Assembly (NCBI GenBank): GCA_017983495.1
Contig: JAGOBH010000001.1
Location: 434,001 to 498,000 of the forward strand
DNA: 64,000 nucleotides
Direction: 5' to 3'
Source: Pyrinomonadaceae bacterium
GTDB lineage: Bacteria; Acidobacteriota; Blastocatellia; Pyrinomonadales; Pyrinomonadaceae
Made by a program: the position numbers and the translations under genes. Below are positions 1 through 10,301 of this stretch, piece after piece; the stretch's first letter is position 1; each line of letters starts with the position of its first letter. Below the pieces are notes generated by a model that was not told the origin of the DNA, made no database searches, and worked only from the letters and a program-made list of their open reading frames with translations.

Positions 1-1630
1 CGGTGTAAACCGCTGCATTTGTTAGAGTTGCAGGATTCAGAGCACTGACGGCCTTCGGATTGTCGCCATCAACGACCGTGAGCGTTTCGGCTGAGACCTT
101 GACCTGATCTTTGTTCGGATCGCTTTCGCTGTTGAGTGCACTGACGCCCGAAAAATATACAAGGAAAAACGCCGTGATCAGAAATAGTACAGGTAAAATA
201 AATTGGGCGTTGATGTATGGTACGAATCTAGTGCCGCTTTCCTTGAACTCTTTGTCCTTAAAAAGAACACCCGCACATACAACAACAAATGCAAAAAGTG
301 TGCCGATGCTTGCGAGATCTGTGACCTCGGTCAAGTTCAAGAATAATGCCGGAATGGCGACAACCACGCCTGTCACAAGTGTCGCAAACCACGGCGTATT
401 GAATTTCGGATGGATCGACGAGAAGATCTTCGGTAGCAGGCCGTCTCGGCTCATCGCCATCCAGAGACGCGGTTGGCCGATCTGGAAAACGAGGAAAACG
501 GTTGCGAGTGCAATGACTGCACTTACGGCGATGATGCCTGCAACCCACGGAATATTTGCACCCTCAGCGCCAAAAGCAAATGCCAGCGGATCACCGACGT
601 CGAGCTTGGTATAGCTGATCATTCCTGTCAGAACGAGTGCGATCGCGATATATAAAATTGTGCAGATCACGAGCGACAGGATCATCGCTATCGGCAGGTC
701 GCGACGCGGATTCTTACACTCCTCGGCCGTGGTCGAGAGAGCGTCAAAGCCGATATACGCAAAGAACACGGCCGATACGCCCTTGAGAACGCCTTCGACG
801 CCGTTTGGTGCGAAAGGCGACCAGTTGGACGGATTTACGTAGTTGAGGCCGAGGAAAATTACCAGCAAAATGATGCCGATCTTGAGCACGGTCATTATGT
901 TCGAAGCGATCTTAGATTCGCGGATGCCGATATAAACGAGCGTCGTTATAACGAGCACGATTCCGAGGGCAGGAATATCAGCAATAATCGGGATCGAACC
1001 GAGATGCGGAGAATTGACCCAAGCGGAATAACCGTCGATCTGGCCGCAACTTACGACGGCGTCTTTTACTTCACAGGCCTTGGTCAAAACTTCGAGCGAC
1101 GTGCCCTCGGCAATTGCCTTCTGGACAGCCGTATAGCCACGGCTGGCGGTGACGAAATCCATTGTAAAATGTAGCGGAATTTCGATGCCGTAGCCTTTCA
1201 TAAGGCCGGTAAAATAGTCGCTCCACGAGATGGCGACGGCGATATTTCCGATGGCGTATTCAACGATCAGGTCCCAGCCGATGATCCAGGCGATAAATTC
1301 GCCCATTGAGGCGTAGGCGTAGGTGTAAGCCGAGCCCGCAACGGGAATTCGCGACGCGAATTCTGCATAGCAAAGTGCCGAAAAACCGCACGCGAGGGCT
1401 GTAAATACAAAGAGAAAGGCAACCGCCGGGCCGCCGTTGTAAGAAGCTTTACCGACCATCGCAAAAATACCGGCTCCGATAATGGCGGCGATGCCCATCA
1501 GCGTCAGGTCAAATACGCCTAACGTCCGACGTAGCGTCCCCGGAGCAGCCGTGTCGCCGGCGTGCTCCAAAAGTCCAGCAGCGGCGTCGGCCTGGATCTG
1601 CGAAATAGATTTCGTCCTGAAAAGGTTCAT
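1..1630 (-). CDS. APC-family amino acid permease (C-terminus beyond window)
   Basis: Integral membrane amino acid transporter of the APC superfamily, closest in feel to cationic amino acid (CAT/YfnA) permeases. The frame is open from an ATG at 1630 to the window edge, 543 codons without a stop. The N-terminus is cytoplasmic and followed by GVFDLTLMGIAAIIGAGIF, the substrate-binding GxGIF region of the family, then repeated hydrophobic helices. A soluble loop follows the second helix pair and another starts near the window edge (GVSALNSESDPNKD). The gene is divergent from the UPF0016 gene. The family is clear from the N-terminal motif and helix pattern; the substrate is not determinable from sequence. 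Confidence 0.88.
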   Translation of the reverse strand, partial: MNLFRTKSISQIQADAAAGLLEHAGDTAAPGTLRRTLGVFDLTLMGIAAIIGAGIFAMVGKASYNGGPAVAFLFVFTALACGFSALCYAEFASRIPVAGSAYTYAYASMGEFIAWIIGWDLIVEYAIGNIAVAISWSDYFTGLMKGYGIEIPLHFTMDFVTASRGYTAVQKAIAEGTSLEVLTKACEVKDAVVSCGQIDGYSAWVNSPHLGSIPIIADIPALGIVLVITTLVYIGIRESKIASNIMTVLKIGIILLVIFLGLNYVNPSNWSPFAPNGVEGVLKGVSAVFFAYIGFDALSTTAEECKNPRRDLPIAMILSLVICTILYIAIALVLTGMISYTKLDVGDPLAFAFGAEGANIPWVAGIIAVSAVIALATVFLVFQIGQPRLWMAMSRDGLLPKIFSSIHPKFNTPWFATLVTGVVVAIPALFLNLTEVTDLASIGTLFAFVVVCAGVLFKDKEFKESGTRFVPYINAQFILPVLFLITAFFLVYFSGVSALNSESDPNKDQVKVSAETLTVVDGDNPKAVSALNPATLTNAAVYT

Positions 1631-1805
1631 ATTTTTCACTCGCGATAAACGGATTGTCTTGGTATGTCGCCGGTTTGGCTGGTTTCAGCGAATTTTGAAC
1701 CAAAATAAGCAAAGATGCAAGCGGGAACCAGTTTGGCGAGTGACAGAGTTATCGGAATCTCATTGAAAACTCGGTAACTCCGCAGACTTTATGTAAACTA
1801 CTCTC
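1631..1805. promoter_or_regulatory. Divergent intergenic region (permease / UPF0016)
   Basis: A 175-base spacer between two divergently transcribed genes, so it should contain both promoters. I see no palindrome, riboswitch-like fold or strong consensus box that I would name. Confidence 0.35.
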
Positions 1806-2078
1806 ATGGATTGGAAAATATTTGGAACCGCTTTTTTAACACTTTTTCTGGCCGAACTCGGTGACAAGACACAGCTTGCCGTGATCACAATGACCGCGAG
1901 CACGGAATCGAAGATCTCCGTCTTTCTCGGCGCGAGCCTTGCGCTGATCGTCGTTACACTGCTCGGCGTGCTGCTCGGCGGCGTACTGAGCCAGTATGTG
2001 CCGACCGAGTGGCTGCAGCGGATCGTCGCTGTTGCATTTATCGTCATCGGCGTGTTGATGCTGCTCGGCAAGCTATAG
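1806..2078 (+). CDS. UPF0016 (GDT1/TMEM165-type) single-repeat membrane protein
   Basis: A 90-residue membrane protein with three hydrophobic stretches. It carries the family signature E-x-G-D-K-T (AELGDKTQLAVITM, about residues 16-29), which in the UPF0016/GDT1 family lines the cation path for Mn2+ or Ca2+ export. Most family members have two such repeats in one chain. This one has a single repeat and no adjacent partner gene, so a homodimer is likely if it works alone. Its 3' end is duplicated as a fossil at about 5693-5726. Family assignment is firm; the ion is inferred. Confidence 0.85.
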   Translation: MDWKIFGTAFLTLFLAELGDKTQLAVITMTASTESKISVFLGASLALIVVTLLGVLLGGVLSQYVPTEWLQRIVAVAFIVIGVLMLLGKL

Positions 2079-2080
2079 CG

Positions 2081-2114
2081 CAAAAAAATGGCGGCCGAGG
2101 AAATCGGCCGCCAT
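2081..2114 (-). terminator. Intrinsic terminator of the first SdrD-like gene
   Basis: A perfect 11-bp stem (2088-2098 pairing with 2104-2114, core GGCGGCCGA) with a 5-base loop. In minus-strand reading it is followed by seven T (complement of 2082-2088). It lies directly after the stop of the SdrD-like gene and shortly past the end of the convergent UPF0016 gene, so it may serve both. A degenerate second copy lies at 5730-5761. Confidence 0.85.
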
Positions 2115-2149
2115 ACTCATTTGGGAACGTTGGACGCGTGAGGCGTCCG

Positions 2150-5100
2150 CTATTCTGCGGTCCAGTCCATGCCGATCACATTGTCCGTCATCTGGACAAG
2201 ACGTACTGGATTCCTGAACGTGTACCGCTTCGCGGATATCGACAGAACCGCCGTCTGGCCGCCCGGGATCTCCTCAAAACGATAGTATCCAAACGAGCCC
2301 GTTCTGGCCGTCATCAACGATCCATCCTCAAGCATCAGATAAAGCACCACATTACGAATGCCATTTCCATTTGCCGTCGTCACACGGCCGTCGAGCGTTA
2401 GGCCCGAAGCGGACGGTGCGAGAATAAAGCCGGTGTCGAACTTGTGGTTGTTTGCTCCAAGACCGCCGGTCGTAACACTAATGACCGGAAAAGTTCCGGC
2501 AGGTGAACCGCCGGGATTAGTCACGTAAGCCGCATCCGAGTCAGACGAATCGTCGTCGCCATTCTGCGAAGTTTGATTCTGAGTGGTCAAGATAAGACCT
2601 GCCAACGGGCCGCCGACGTTGTAATTTGTCGGATTATCGAGCCTTACCTGGTAGTTCGTTGTCGGCAGAATGGTACGCGTGCAAGACAGCGGCGTCGTAT
2701 ATTGCACGACCAATCTTGGTGCTGAGGCGGCGACGCCATCAAACGACTCTGCTTCTCTGTACAAAGCGGCTGTCGAACTACCCGTTACCCGAAACGCCAT
2801 CGAATTGCCACTTGCCCAACCTCCGCGATTAACGATGGCTTGAACTATGGTAGTCAGCGACGGCGTATTTGTGTTTGTTGTGCTGGCATTCGTCCATGCT
2901 CCCGGGCTCCAACTTACATCCTGACCGGAAAGCCACGTTCGGCCGCTAATGTTGTTTGCCGTCGCTGCAAAGGTAGCGGCGTTATCAACATTCTGACCCT
3001 GGATCGTATAGGTTGGGTTTCCGGCGGATACGCTATTGCTGTCATTGGCGGTGAACTCAATGTAGGCTCCGGTAATGGTTGCTCCCTGGGGGATCGTCAG
3101 ATTGTTGAATCTAACACCAATATTGTTCTGAGCGGTTCCGGCACCGTTAGTAGAACCGAAGAAATCAAGGTCGGTATCGTTCAACACCACGGCGCCTCCG
3201 GTCGTTACCTGCTCAGCATCATCGGAGCTTGCGTTAACGCGAACATCGACCGAACCAGATGTCGAACCACAAGGGTACGTTCCAAGACTCGTGTTATTGA
3301 TGCCGCCAAAAATGTAATTCCCGTTAGCATCCGTAACAGTTGTTCCGACTATGGCATCAACACTTCCATTGCCGTCCGTGTCACCCCATAGATTTACTGT
3401 TACCCCCGCGATGTTCGATTCGCCCGGATCCTGCACGCCGTTTGAGTTTATGTCGCGCCAGATGCGGTTGCCGATCTGCAGAGGAGCGGCGTCACAGAGA
3501 GCTTCTATGTCGCCTAAACCATTGGACTTTCCAAATGTATCATCAGTGCCTGTACTACCCGGATTCTGATACAACGTGTAGTTTCTAAATGCAGAACCGT
3601 TTGTCGTGGAAACCCAGCGGAATCCTGCGGAGTGATAGATCGGGAGCGGATTCATCTGCACCATTACGAGTTCATTAACTCCTGGAATTGACAGCAATCC
3701 ACCATGAAATGTTTCAATATGTCCGTCACTGCCGGCGCCGCCCGTTAGTGACGAATCATTGTAAAACTCACTAGGCGTTCCGGCTACTTCCGGCGGGGTT
3801 GAGCCTGCATTCGTTGGAGCATCGTAAATGCCTGCGATCGACTGAGAACATCCGGTGGCACCTTCAGGAATTAAGTTCCCTCCGCTATTGCAAACTTTTA
3901 GGACATCGCCGGCAGAAATGTAATCGTACAAAGTGGTGGTGGGGACGATTTCACCATAATTTCCGTATCCGATCTGATGTCCCGTCCGGTCCATCAAGCC
4001 GATCGATAGCGATCCATCGCTATGAAACTCCATATCCGAAAAGATCGGTGTTGCGTACGATTTGCTGTATGTGGTTGTGATGTTTGTCGGAAAAGTACTA
4101 AGCCAAGGCCGCCATTCCGCTCTTCCGCTGCCGGCGAGGCCGCCGCCTGCGGCTGAATAACCATAAGTCCTGTCGTATCCTAGTGAAATATATGTGTTTG
4201 CAGTTGTAGAATCGAGATCAACGGCCGTGAAAACGCCTCCATTCAATCTCAACAGATACGCTCTCAAATTCGAGTAATTCTGTGAAACATCGGCTGTGCA
4301 GACAACTCCGACGTATGGTACGCCTTGATTTACATGAACCGCCCACGGGGCATAGTAATCTCCTGCGGCACAACCGGGATTGGGAATACTGAAAGTGCCG
4401 TTGAGTGTCACGCTATTTAAGTTTGAGACATTTAGAGAAACCAATTCCCTTGCACTCAGGTTTACCGCATATAGAGTATTCTCGTCCTCAGACAGGGCAA
4501 TGCCTCCGATCCCTCGTTTGCCAACATTATTGAAAACTGTGTGATCGTAGTTTGGTTGTGTTACTGTTCCCAGATCATTGGCAGGAGCACTTCCGATTCG
4601 CGGATTGGCTCCTAGGTTAATGCCGAAAGCTCCGAGATCGATCGCCTGTGCGGTGTTTATCACCGCCTCACCATTCGTGCCGGGAGTGCTGTAATCATAG
4701 ACGTATATCGTGCGCATATCGTCCACATTCCCTCGAACGCCGTCCTTCCCGGGTCCAAATCCGCTGTGTCTCTTTAAAGCGGAAGATACGAGCAACTTCT
4801 TATCCGTTCGTCGCCAGGCAAGTCCCCAGGCCGCTCCCGTTTCATCGGAATCGCCGAACGATAATAGCGAACCAGTCGCGTCATAACGCAACGCTGTCAA
4901 ACTAGTGCCGGCCGCAATATTATTGCCGTTAATGAATTGAGGCGTTGCGATCAGCGGATTGTCTTGACAGTAATCGCAGTTTCGTATGATCCCGAAGTCA
5001 TTTCCGGACGAAGGTCCGTCATTTACAAATCTCACGCTCGAAGCGTTATTCGTGCCGACGGCACTTGGGAAATATCCGGTCGGAAGTGCAGTAAACTCCA

Positions 5101-5452
5101 ATCGATACGGTCCCGTGCCAGAAGTGACGATCGAGTACGTTCCGTTAGAAGCCGAAACCGCGCTGCCTCGGTCGACACCTCCAGAATCGTACGCAGTAAC
5201 CGTAACCCCACTTACAGCTGAATCGACTGCGAGGTTGGGTGAAATCCCGGTTGTATCGCGTATACCATTCATGTTGAAATCGACATAGACGGTGCCGGTG
5301 ATTGTTCCGGCCATCACGATTGATGCTTCGTCCTTTGAAGAATATTGTGCATGCGATGGAGTGGAGTACCACGCTGCAAACGATATTGCGGCTGTTGCCG
5401 CGACGGTCAAACAAGCCCCAACGCGACGTAGATTTAAGGTGTTTTTTAACAT
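2150..5452 (-). CDS. Secreted SdrD B-like multidomain protein (copy 1)
   Basis: An 1100-residue exported protein. Signal peptide at about 1-35 (basic start, hydrophobic core, SHAQ end). A Cna-B/SdrD B-like domain follows (about 50-150, with [12 protein letters not shown]), then a long region with repeated beta-propeller-like segments. A second SdrD B domain ([19 protein letters not shown]) is interrupted by a beta-rich module containing AYIEFTAND and ending AAPRLVVQY. The last 85 residues form a carboxypeptidase-regulatory-like domain starting [15 protein letters not shown]. No LPXTG or OmpA anchor is seen; the conserved C-terminal domain may be a sorting or attachment element. It is paralogous to the next gene. 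Role in adhesion or envelope structure is inferred only. Confidence 0.8.
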   Translation of the reverse strand: MLKNTLNLRRVGACLTVAATAAISFAAWYSTPSHAQYSSKDEASIVMAGTITGTVYVDFNMNGIRDTTGISPNLAVDSAVSGVTVTAYDSGGVDRGSAVSASNGTYSIVTSGTGPYRLEFTALPTGYFPSAVGTNNASSVRFVNDGPSSGNDFGIIRNCDYCQDNPLIATPQFINGNNIAAGTSLTALRYDATGSLLSFGDSDETGAAWGLAWRRTDKKLLVSSALKRHSGFGPGKDGVRGNVDDMRTIYVYDYSTPGTNGEAVINTAQAIDLGAFGINLGANPRIGSAPANDLGTVTQPNYDHTVFNNVGKRGIGGIALSEDENTLYAVNLSARELVSLNVSNLNSVTLNGTFSIPNPGCAAGDYYAPWAVHVNQGVPYVGVVCTADVSQNYSNLRAYLLRLNGGVFTAVDLDSTTANTYISLGYDRTYGYSAAGGGLAGSGRAEWRPWLSTFPTNITTTYSKSYATPIFSDMEFHSDGSLSIGLMDRTGHQIGYGNYGEIVPTTTLYDYISAGDVLKVCNSGGNLIPEGATGCSQSIAGIYDAPTNAGSTPPEVAGTPSEFYNDSSLTGGAGSDGHIETFHGGLLSIPGVNELVMVQMNPLPIYHSAGFRWVSTTNGSAFRNYTLYQNPGSTGTDDTFGKSNGLGDIEALCDAAPLQIGNRIWRDINSNGVQDPGESNIAGVTVNLWGDTDGNGSVDAIVGTTVTDANGNYIFGGINNTSLGTYPCGSTSGSVDVRVNASSDDAEQVTTGGAVVLNDTDLDFFGSTNGAGTAQNNIGVRFNNLTIPQGATITGAYIEFTANDSNSVSAGNPTYTIQGQNVDNAATFAATANNISGRTWLSGQDVSWSPGAWTNASTTNTNTPSLTTIVQAIVNRGGWASGNSMAFRVTGSSTAALYREAESFDGVAASAPRLVVQYTTPLSCTRTILPTTNYQVRLDNPTNYNVGGPLAGLILTTQNQTSQNGDDDSSDSDAAYVTNPGGSPAGTFPVISVTTGGLGANNHKFDTGFILAPSASGLTLDGRVTTANGNGIRNVVLYLMLEDGSLMTARTGSFGYYRFEEIPGGQTAVLSISAKRYTFRNPVRLVQMTDNVIGMDWTAE

Positions 5453-5624
5453 AACAAGATCGAGTTGCTCAAATAAAAGTATGGCTTTCAGGGGAAAATT
5501 AGGTTTGAGGAAGGATAGTCGGAATTTGGCGGGACGCTACCAACAATTATGGTAATCGCAAAAGCCTGACATTGTCAAACAATATTTTACACGATTCGAT
5601 TCGTAATTACATTTTTAGTCTTGC

Positions 5625-5761
5625 GGTAAATTTCTGACGAAACTTCGCAACCTTCGGTGCGACGACGGCGGCGCAGTATGGTTGGTTTGGGTTGTTGGCG
5701 TGCTGATGCTGTTCAGTAAGTTGTAGCGCAAAAAAATGACGGCCGAGTGAAGCGGCCGCCA
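5625..5761. pseudogene. Tandem-duplication junction: msrA 3' fossil fused to UPF0016 3' fossil and terminator copy
   Basis: Part of the 345-base gap between the two SdrD-like paralogues. On the minus strand about 5625-5699 encodes ANNPNQPYCAAVVAPKVAKF and continues RQKFTARLK, almost identical to the MsrA C-terminus at 9110-9200. On the plus strand about 5693-5726 encodes GVLMLFSKL then a stop, matching the UPF0016 C-terminus GVLMLLGKL. A degenerate copy of the 2081-2114 terminator follows at 5730-5761. The two fossils meet at a short shared GTTGTTGGC-like sequence. The rest of the gap (5453-5624) shows nothing recognisable. Confidence 0.85.
5730..5761 (-). terminator. Intrinsic terminator of the second SdrD-like gene
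   Basis: Diverged copy of the terminator after copy 1. A GC-rich stem (about 5737-5745 with 5753-5761, one mismatch) is followed on the minus strand by seven T. It sits 37 bases past the stop of the second SdrD-like gene. Confidence 0.75.
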
Positions 5762-5797
5762 GATCAAATTAGGAGCGATGGACGCGTGGGGCGTCCG

Positions 5798-8700
5798 CTA
5801 TTCTGCGACCCAGTCCATGCCGATGACATTGTCCGTCATCTGGACAAGACGTACCGGATTGCTGAACGTGTAACGTTTTGCGGTTATCGATACTACAGCC
5901 GTCTGTCCGCCCGGGATCTCCTCAAAACGGTAATATCCAAACGCACCCGTTCGGGCGATCATGACGGTCCCATCTTCAAGCGTCAGGCTTAGGACTACAT
6001 TACGGATACCGTTACCTTCGGCCGTCGTAACACGACCGTCGAGTGACAATCCCGATGCCGACGGTGCCAGAGTGCCGAAACCAACATCAAATGTGTGGTC
6101 GTTCGTTCCCGCCGCTCCCGTGGTCAGACTGATCACCGGATGCACGCCGGCGGGCGATCCAGGAGGATTCGACGCGTAAGCCGCGTCGGAGTCCGAAGCG
6201 TCATCATTGCCGAGCTGTGATGTCGAGTCCTTTAATGTCGGTGACAATCCAAACAACGGACCTCCCGAGGCGAAGTTCGTGACATCGTCAACGCGTACCT
6301 GATACGCGGTGTTCGGCTGGAGATCAGTGAAGTAATACTCACCGTTTGCGTCCGTGATCTGAGCGTTCGAGATCTTCGTGATTTGAACGTTATCAACGAA
6401 GATACGTTGATTGTTGCCATTTGCGGCTCCGTTCATAAACCGTATCGCAGTTGCCGTAACCGGCAAACTGATCGAACCCGAAGCCTGATATGCGGCGTCC
6501 GTACCGGCGGCGTAGGTCGCAAGGACGACCCACGACGTACCGTTGAAATACTCAGCTGTAGCCCCTTGGCTCGCGTTCCGACGGTAATCGTAGGTAAGGG
6601 TCGCAGACGATGCTCCGGCGAGGCTGATAAGTCGTGAAGCACCGTTACTTGCCTGGTTCAGACGCAGTGCATTGCTGAAAGTGCCGTCCAAAACAACCCG
6701 GACATCACCGCCAGTTACGTTTCCGTCATCGCTTATCTCAGCCCATGGCGATCCGCTCCAGGCGGTCGAACCTGTCGAACCGTTGTACGCGATCCCGGGG
6801 AAATTATCAGCATAAGGCGTTGTCGTGTAGTTGACCGGTGACGCTCCCTGATAAAGGCGCATCGTTACGCCGGCGATGCCGTTTTCGCCCGGATCCTGGA
6901 CACCATCGTTATCGGTATCGCGCCAGACGCGATTGCCGATCTCGATCGGTGCCGCCGAACACATAGCTGACATCCCGCCGAGACCATTCGCCTTACCAAA
7001 GTCGGGCTGTCCGACGCCTCCTAGGCCGTTGTAGATACGGTATGCACGTTCGGCATTGCCTGTCGTGTTGTTTAGGAACCGGACACCACCATCGAACGTT
7101 GCTCCGGCATCGATGGTACGGCTTATCGGGTCAAGCAGCGTCGTGATGACGTGCTGACGGCCCGGAAGATACATCAGCGATCCCCAGCTAACCTCGTCGT
7201 GATAGTTAGCACCGTTCGGCGTCAAGCAGAAATCGTCGTTGTGGTAAAATTCGCCGTTGCCCGGACCCTGTCCGGTGCCTTGCGGAGCCGAACCGGTTCC
7301 ACCGCAGCGGCCATTGCTTTCGAGTGTCCAGGAACCAAAGGTTCCGCATGCTCGTATGGTGTCACCGGCTGTTCGCTTACCATCAGGACCGGCATCCAGG
7401 GCCGAGTCGCCGGTACGGTCGCGAAGGCCGAGGATCAGGTTACCGTTCTCAAATTCGATATCGGTCAGCATCGGCATCGGAAATGCAAAGTTCGCCTGGA
7501 TGGTCGGTTCCCACGGACGCCATTCGGCGGCCTGGCCGGGATCGGCAAATCCTCGTCCATAATTTATCTGCGTGCTGAATGTCGGGGTCGCCGTCACGGC
7601 TAACGTGGTCGGGTTTACCTGAAATACATAGGCATACAGATCCGAAGCGTTATTCGTCGAGTCGGCCGAGCACACCGCTCCGACATAGACGTTGCTGCGA
7701 TAATAGGAAACAGCAAACGGGCGTTTGTCTCCGGCGGCACAGTTTGCAGCCGAACCGGCGGGGGTTGCCATCGTCAGCGTCGAAAGATCAACAGTACTGC
7801 CGAGGTTGGCTCCGGTTGTCGGATTTAATGCATATAGCCTGCGGTCCTGCATGTTCATTACGAACAGTCGGCTGTTGTCATCAGCGATATCCATACCGCC
7901 GAGGCCGCTCTTTCCGACAGCATCCCAACCGATGTCGTTATTATCAGATGCGTAATCGAGAATGTCGTGGTTATTCGTTGTAGCGTTCGGGACCGTAAAT
8001 GTTGCGGTGACCGCGCTGGTGGCCGGATTGATCAGGTAAATCGCACCGGGATCGTCCGAAGTGTTGAGTGTGCCGTCAGCTCCCGGACCAAATCCCGAGT
8101 GCTTCTTAAAGTACGAAGCTGCGTAGATGCGATTTGTTGAGCTATTGTACGCCAGCGAATAGACGGTGCCGATCGTCGCTTGTGTGGTCGTGAGCGCGTG
8201 AGTGGTGGGATTGTCGTAGTTAGCAATTGTCGTATCGGTATATGTAGTACCTGCGTTGTAAGGGAAATCATAAAGCACCGGGTTAGCCGCATACGTGCCG
8301 TTTGACGCACCTTGGGCATAACGTGATATGACCAACGTCGGGTTGTTCTGACAATACTCTTCGCCTCTGGCCAGTGCGAGATTGACGTTCGTCGTGTTGG
8401 CGTTGTTTACAAACTGGACCGTCGAACCGGCATCCGTAGCTGCACCGCCGAGAACCGAATCAGTACTTCGTGCCGACGGCGAATAGCCGCTCGGCAATGT
8501 GGTGAATTCGATGCGATAGGGACCGGTTCCGGTCGCCGCGAGCGAATAGGTTCCGGCGGCGGCGGTTGTCGTTGTGCCCCGTGCCACTCCAGCCGGATCA
8601 TAGGCACTGACTGTGACGCCTGCTACGCCGACGTCGATGGAATTAACGCCGGTCGCCGTATCGTACAGGCCATTGCTGTTAAAGTCCTGGAATACGCGGC

Positions 8701-8860
8701 CTGTGATCGTGGCTGCCTCGGGTGCGAGGTCAACGGACACTTCCTGCTTCTGAGCGCTTGAGCGAAATGTCTGTGATATGGCGGCGAAGAAAACCAGCGT
8801 GAACGCTGCTACGGTAATGGTCGCAACTCTGCGGTATGTCAAAAGATTCGAGATAGTCAT
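5798..8860 (-). CDS. Secreted SdrD B-like multidomain protein (copy 2)
   Basis: A 1020-residue paralogue of the preceding protein with the same plan. Hydrophobic export signal (about 10-35), first SdrD B domain (VFQDFNSNGLYD), a long middle region with MQDRRLYALNP and related blade-like segments, a second SdrD B domain (IGNRVWRDTDNDGVQDPGE), and a C-terminal regulatory-like domain ending NVIGMDWVAE, nearly identical to copy 1. The module inside the second SdrD B domain differs from copy 1: here a jelly-roll-like segment with TLTYDYRRN and IFVDNVQITK. The gene ends in its own copy of the duplicated terminator. Surface or extracellular-matrix role is inferred. Confidence 0.8.
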   Translation of the reverse strand: MTISNLLTYRRVATITVAAFTLVFFAAISQTFRSSAQKQEVSVDLAPEAATITGRVFQDFNSNGLYDTATGVNSIDVGVAGVTVSAYDPAGVARGTTTTAAAGTYSLAATGTGPYRIEFTTLPSGYSPSARSTDSVLGGAATDAGSTVQFVNNANTTNVNLALARGEEYCQNNPTLVISRYAQGASNGTYAANPVLYDFPYNAGTTYTDTTIANYDNPTTHALTTTQATIGTVYSLAYNSSTNRIYAASYFKKHSGFGPGADGTLNTSDDPGAIYLINPATSAVTATFTVPNATTNNHDILDYASDNNDIGWDAVGKSGLGGMDIADDNSRLFVMNMQDRRLYALNPTTGANLGSTVDLSTLTMATPAGSAANCAAGDKRPFAVSYYRSNVYVGAVCSADSTNNASDLYAYVFQVNPTTLAVTATPTFSTQINYGRGFADPGQAAEWRPWEPTIQANFAFPMPMLTDIEFENGNLILGLRDRTGDSALDAGPDGKRTAGDTIRACGTFGSWTLESNGRCGGTGSAPQGTGQGPGNGEFYHNDDFCLTPNGANYHDEVSWGSLMYLPGRQHVITTLLDPISRTIDAGATFDGGVRFLNNTTGNAERAYRIYNGLGGVGQPDFGKANGLGGMSAMCSAAPIEIGNRVWRDTDNDGVQDPGENGIAGVTMRLYQGASPVNYTTTPYADNFPGIAYNGSTGSTAWSGSPWAEISDDGNVTGGDVRVVLDGTFSNALRLNQASNGASRLISLAGASSATLTYDYRRNASQGATAEYFNGTSWVVLATYAAGTDAAYQASGSISLPVTATAIRFMNGAANGNNQRIFVDNVQITKISNAQITDANGEYYFTDLQPNTAYQVRVDDVTNFASGGPLFGLSPTLKDSTSQLGNDDASDSDAAYASNPPGSPAGVHPVISLTTGAAGTNDHTFDVGFGTLAPSASGLSLDGRVTTAEGNGIRNVVLSLTLEDGTVMIARTGAFGYYRFEEIPGGQTAVVSITAKRYTFSNPVRLVQMTDNVIGMDWVAE

Positions 8861-9106
8861 ATTTTAATGCAGTAAATGCCGACCGGGCGAAGCGGGTGCG
8901 AGGCAATTATTCGGTTTGAATTGAAAACTGGGAGTTGCTTGCAGGTAGGAGGAGGTGAAGTTTGCTCTAAGGCAGACCTATACTCCGAGATAAAATGTAC
9001 CAGATTGACGTACTCGTGTCAAACTTTTTTAACAATGTTTAGTGCGAAATTAGGTATTAAAACCCAGTCGCAGCAATGCCCTGGTAAATGTATTGCTGTC
9101 TTAGGC

Positions 9107-9652
9107 TCAACGTTTCAGCCGAGAAGTAAATTTTTGCCGGAATTTCGCGACCTTTGGTGCGACTACGGCGGCGCAGTATGGTTGGTTTGGGTTGTTGGCA
9201 AAATATTCCTGATGATAATCCTCGGCGGGCCAGAATTTATCGAACGCGGTAACCTCGGTGACGATCGGGTTGTCGTATATCGCCTCGGCGGTGACCTCGG
9301 CGATGATCTCGTCGGCCGTCTGACGCTGTTCGTCCGTGTGGTAAAAGATCGCTGAGCGATACGACGAGCCTATGTCGTTGCCCTGGCGGTTTAGCGTCGT
9401 CGGGTCATGAACGGTGAAATAGACACGTAGCAGATCGGCGTATGAAAGCTGGACTGGGTCAAATCTGATCTGGACGACCTCGGCGTGGCCGGTCGTTTCC
9501 GAACAGACCAGTTGGTAAGTCGGATTTTCAGTGTGGCCGCCCGAGTAGCCCGAAACAACGTCCTCTACGCCGATCAGCGCGTCAAACACCGCCTCGACGC
9601 ACCAAAAACATCCTGCCGCCAATGTTGCTGTTTCCAAATTTGAATCGCTCAT
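9107..9652 (-). CDS. msrA: Peptide-methionine (S)-S-oxide reductase MsrA
   Basis: Repairs oxidised methionine (S-sulfoxide) in proteins. The catalytic motif GCFWCVEAVF is at about residues 14-23, with downstream GYSGGHTENPTY and GHAEVVQIRFDP typical of MsrA. The protein is about 181 residues, normal for the family. I chose the ATG at 9652 (MSDSNLETATLAAGCFWC) because the longer open frame upstream overlaps mtnB and its extra 50 residues do not look like MsrA. It is the last gene of the acs-mtnB-msrA set. Its C-terminal coding end is duplicated at about 5625-5699. Confidence 0.95.
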   Translation of the reverse strand: MSDSNLETATLAAGCFWCVEAVFDALIGVEDVVSGYSGGHTENPTYQLVCSETTGHAEVVQIRFDPVQLSYADLLRVYFTVHDPTTLNRQGNDIGSSYRSAIFYHTDEQRQTADEIIAEVTAEAIYDNPIVTEVTAFDKFWPAEDYHQEYFANNPNQPYCAAVVAPKVAKFRQKFTSRLKR

Positions 9653-9677
9653 ATTGTAAAAAACCCCGCTTGTATTA

Positions 9678-10298
9678 TCAGGCACCTGTGCGTGCCAGTA
9701 TCTCGAATAGAAACTCAAATATCTCGACCTGCCGGCGTGCCTCGGCAACGGTTTCGCCCCATGTAAACAGGCCGTGCCGGCGAATATATATTCCACGCAC
9801 ATTGCCGTCCTCTAGCAGTACGTTTTGCAGCACGTGCGACTGAGCAATATGGTCCTGCGAATTTTCGATGATCGGTATATGCTCGGTGTGGTCGTGTGAA
9901 GTTACGCCGCTGAGGCCCTTCATTATCTCGTAACCGTGCAGTGTGACCGACCCGTCGACAAATTTCCGGTCCGACAATATAGAACCCCAGACCGAGTGCG
10001 AATAGAGAATACAGCGGGCCTTGGGCCGCAGACGATAGATCGTTAGATGGAGCAGGGTTTCGTCCGACGGGCGTCCGAAACCCTGCAAGATCTCGGCGTC
10101 GTCATCGATCTCGAGAAAATTCGTGTCGTCAAAGGTGCCTTTCTCGTTGCCCGCGGCGGTGATGTAGAGCCGCAGAGGTTTGCGTGCGAGCAAGATGCTG
10201 AAATTTCCCGTAACGCCGAGAGCCCAGCCGCGGCGGTAAAATTCGCCGCCGGTCTCGGCTAACTCCTGTGTCGGGCTGGGCGGTTTTAGATCTGCCAT
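9678..10298 (-). CDS. mtnB: Methylthioribulose-1-phosphate dehydratase
   Basis: A class II aldolase-like zinc enzyme of the methionine salvage pathway that dehydrates 5-methylthioribulose-1-phosphate. A protein of 206 residues, usual for MtnB. Visible features: TGNFSI near residue 30, the metal-binding YSHSVWGSIL segment, and the late histidine in IYIRRHGLFTWG. It starts 3 bases after the stop of acs and ends 25 bases before msrA, so one transcript is likely. No other mtn genes are nearby. A generic class II aldolase is the alternative, but the IRRHGLFTWG motif favours MtnB. Confidence 0.85.
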   Translation of the reverse strand: MADLKPPSPTQELAETGGEFYRRGWALGVTGNFSILLARKPLRLYITAAGNEKGTFDDTNFLEIDDDAEILQGFGRPSDETLLHLTIYRLRPKARCILYSHSVWGSILSDRKFVDGSVTLHGYEIMKGLSGVTSHDHTEHIPIIENSQDHIAQSHVLQNVLLEDGNVRGIYIRRHGLFTWGETVAEARRQVEIFEFLFEILARTGA

Positions 10299-10301
10299 TT
10301 T

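Noticed and set aside
8876..9355. 159-codon plus-strand frame upstream of the second SdrD-like gene
   Set aside because: Its second half is antisense to msrA and no RBS or domain is visible; the 8861-9106 gap appears non-coding.
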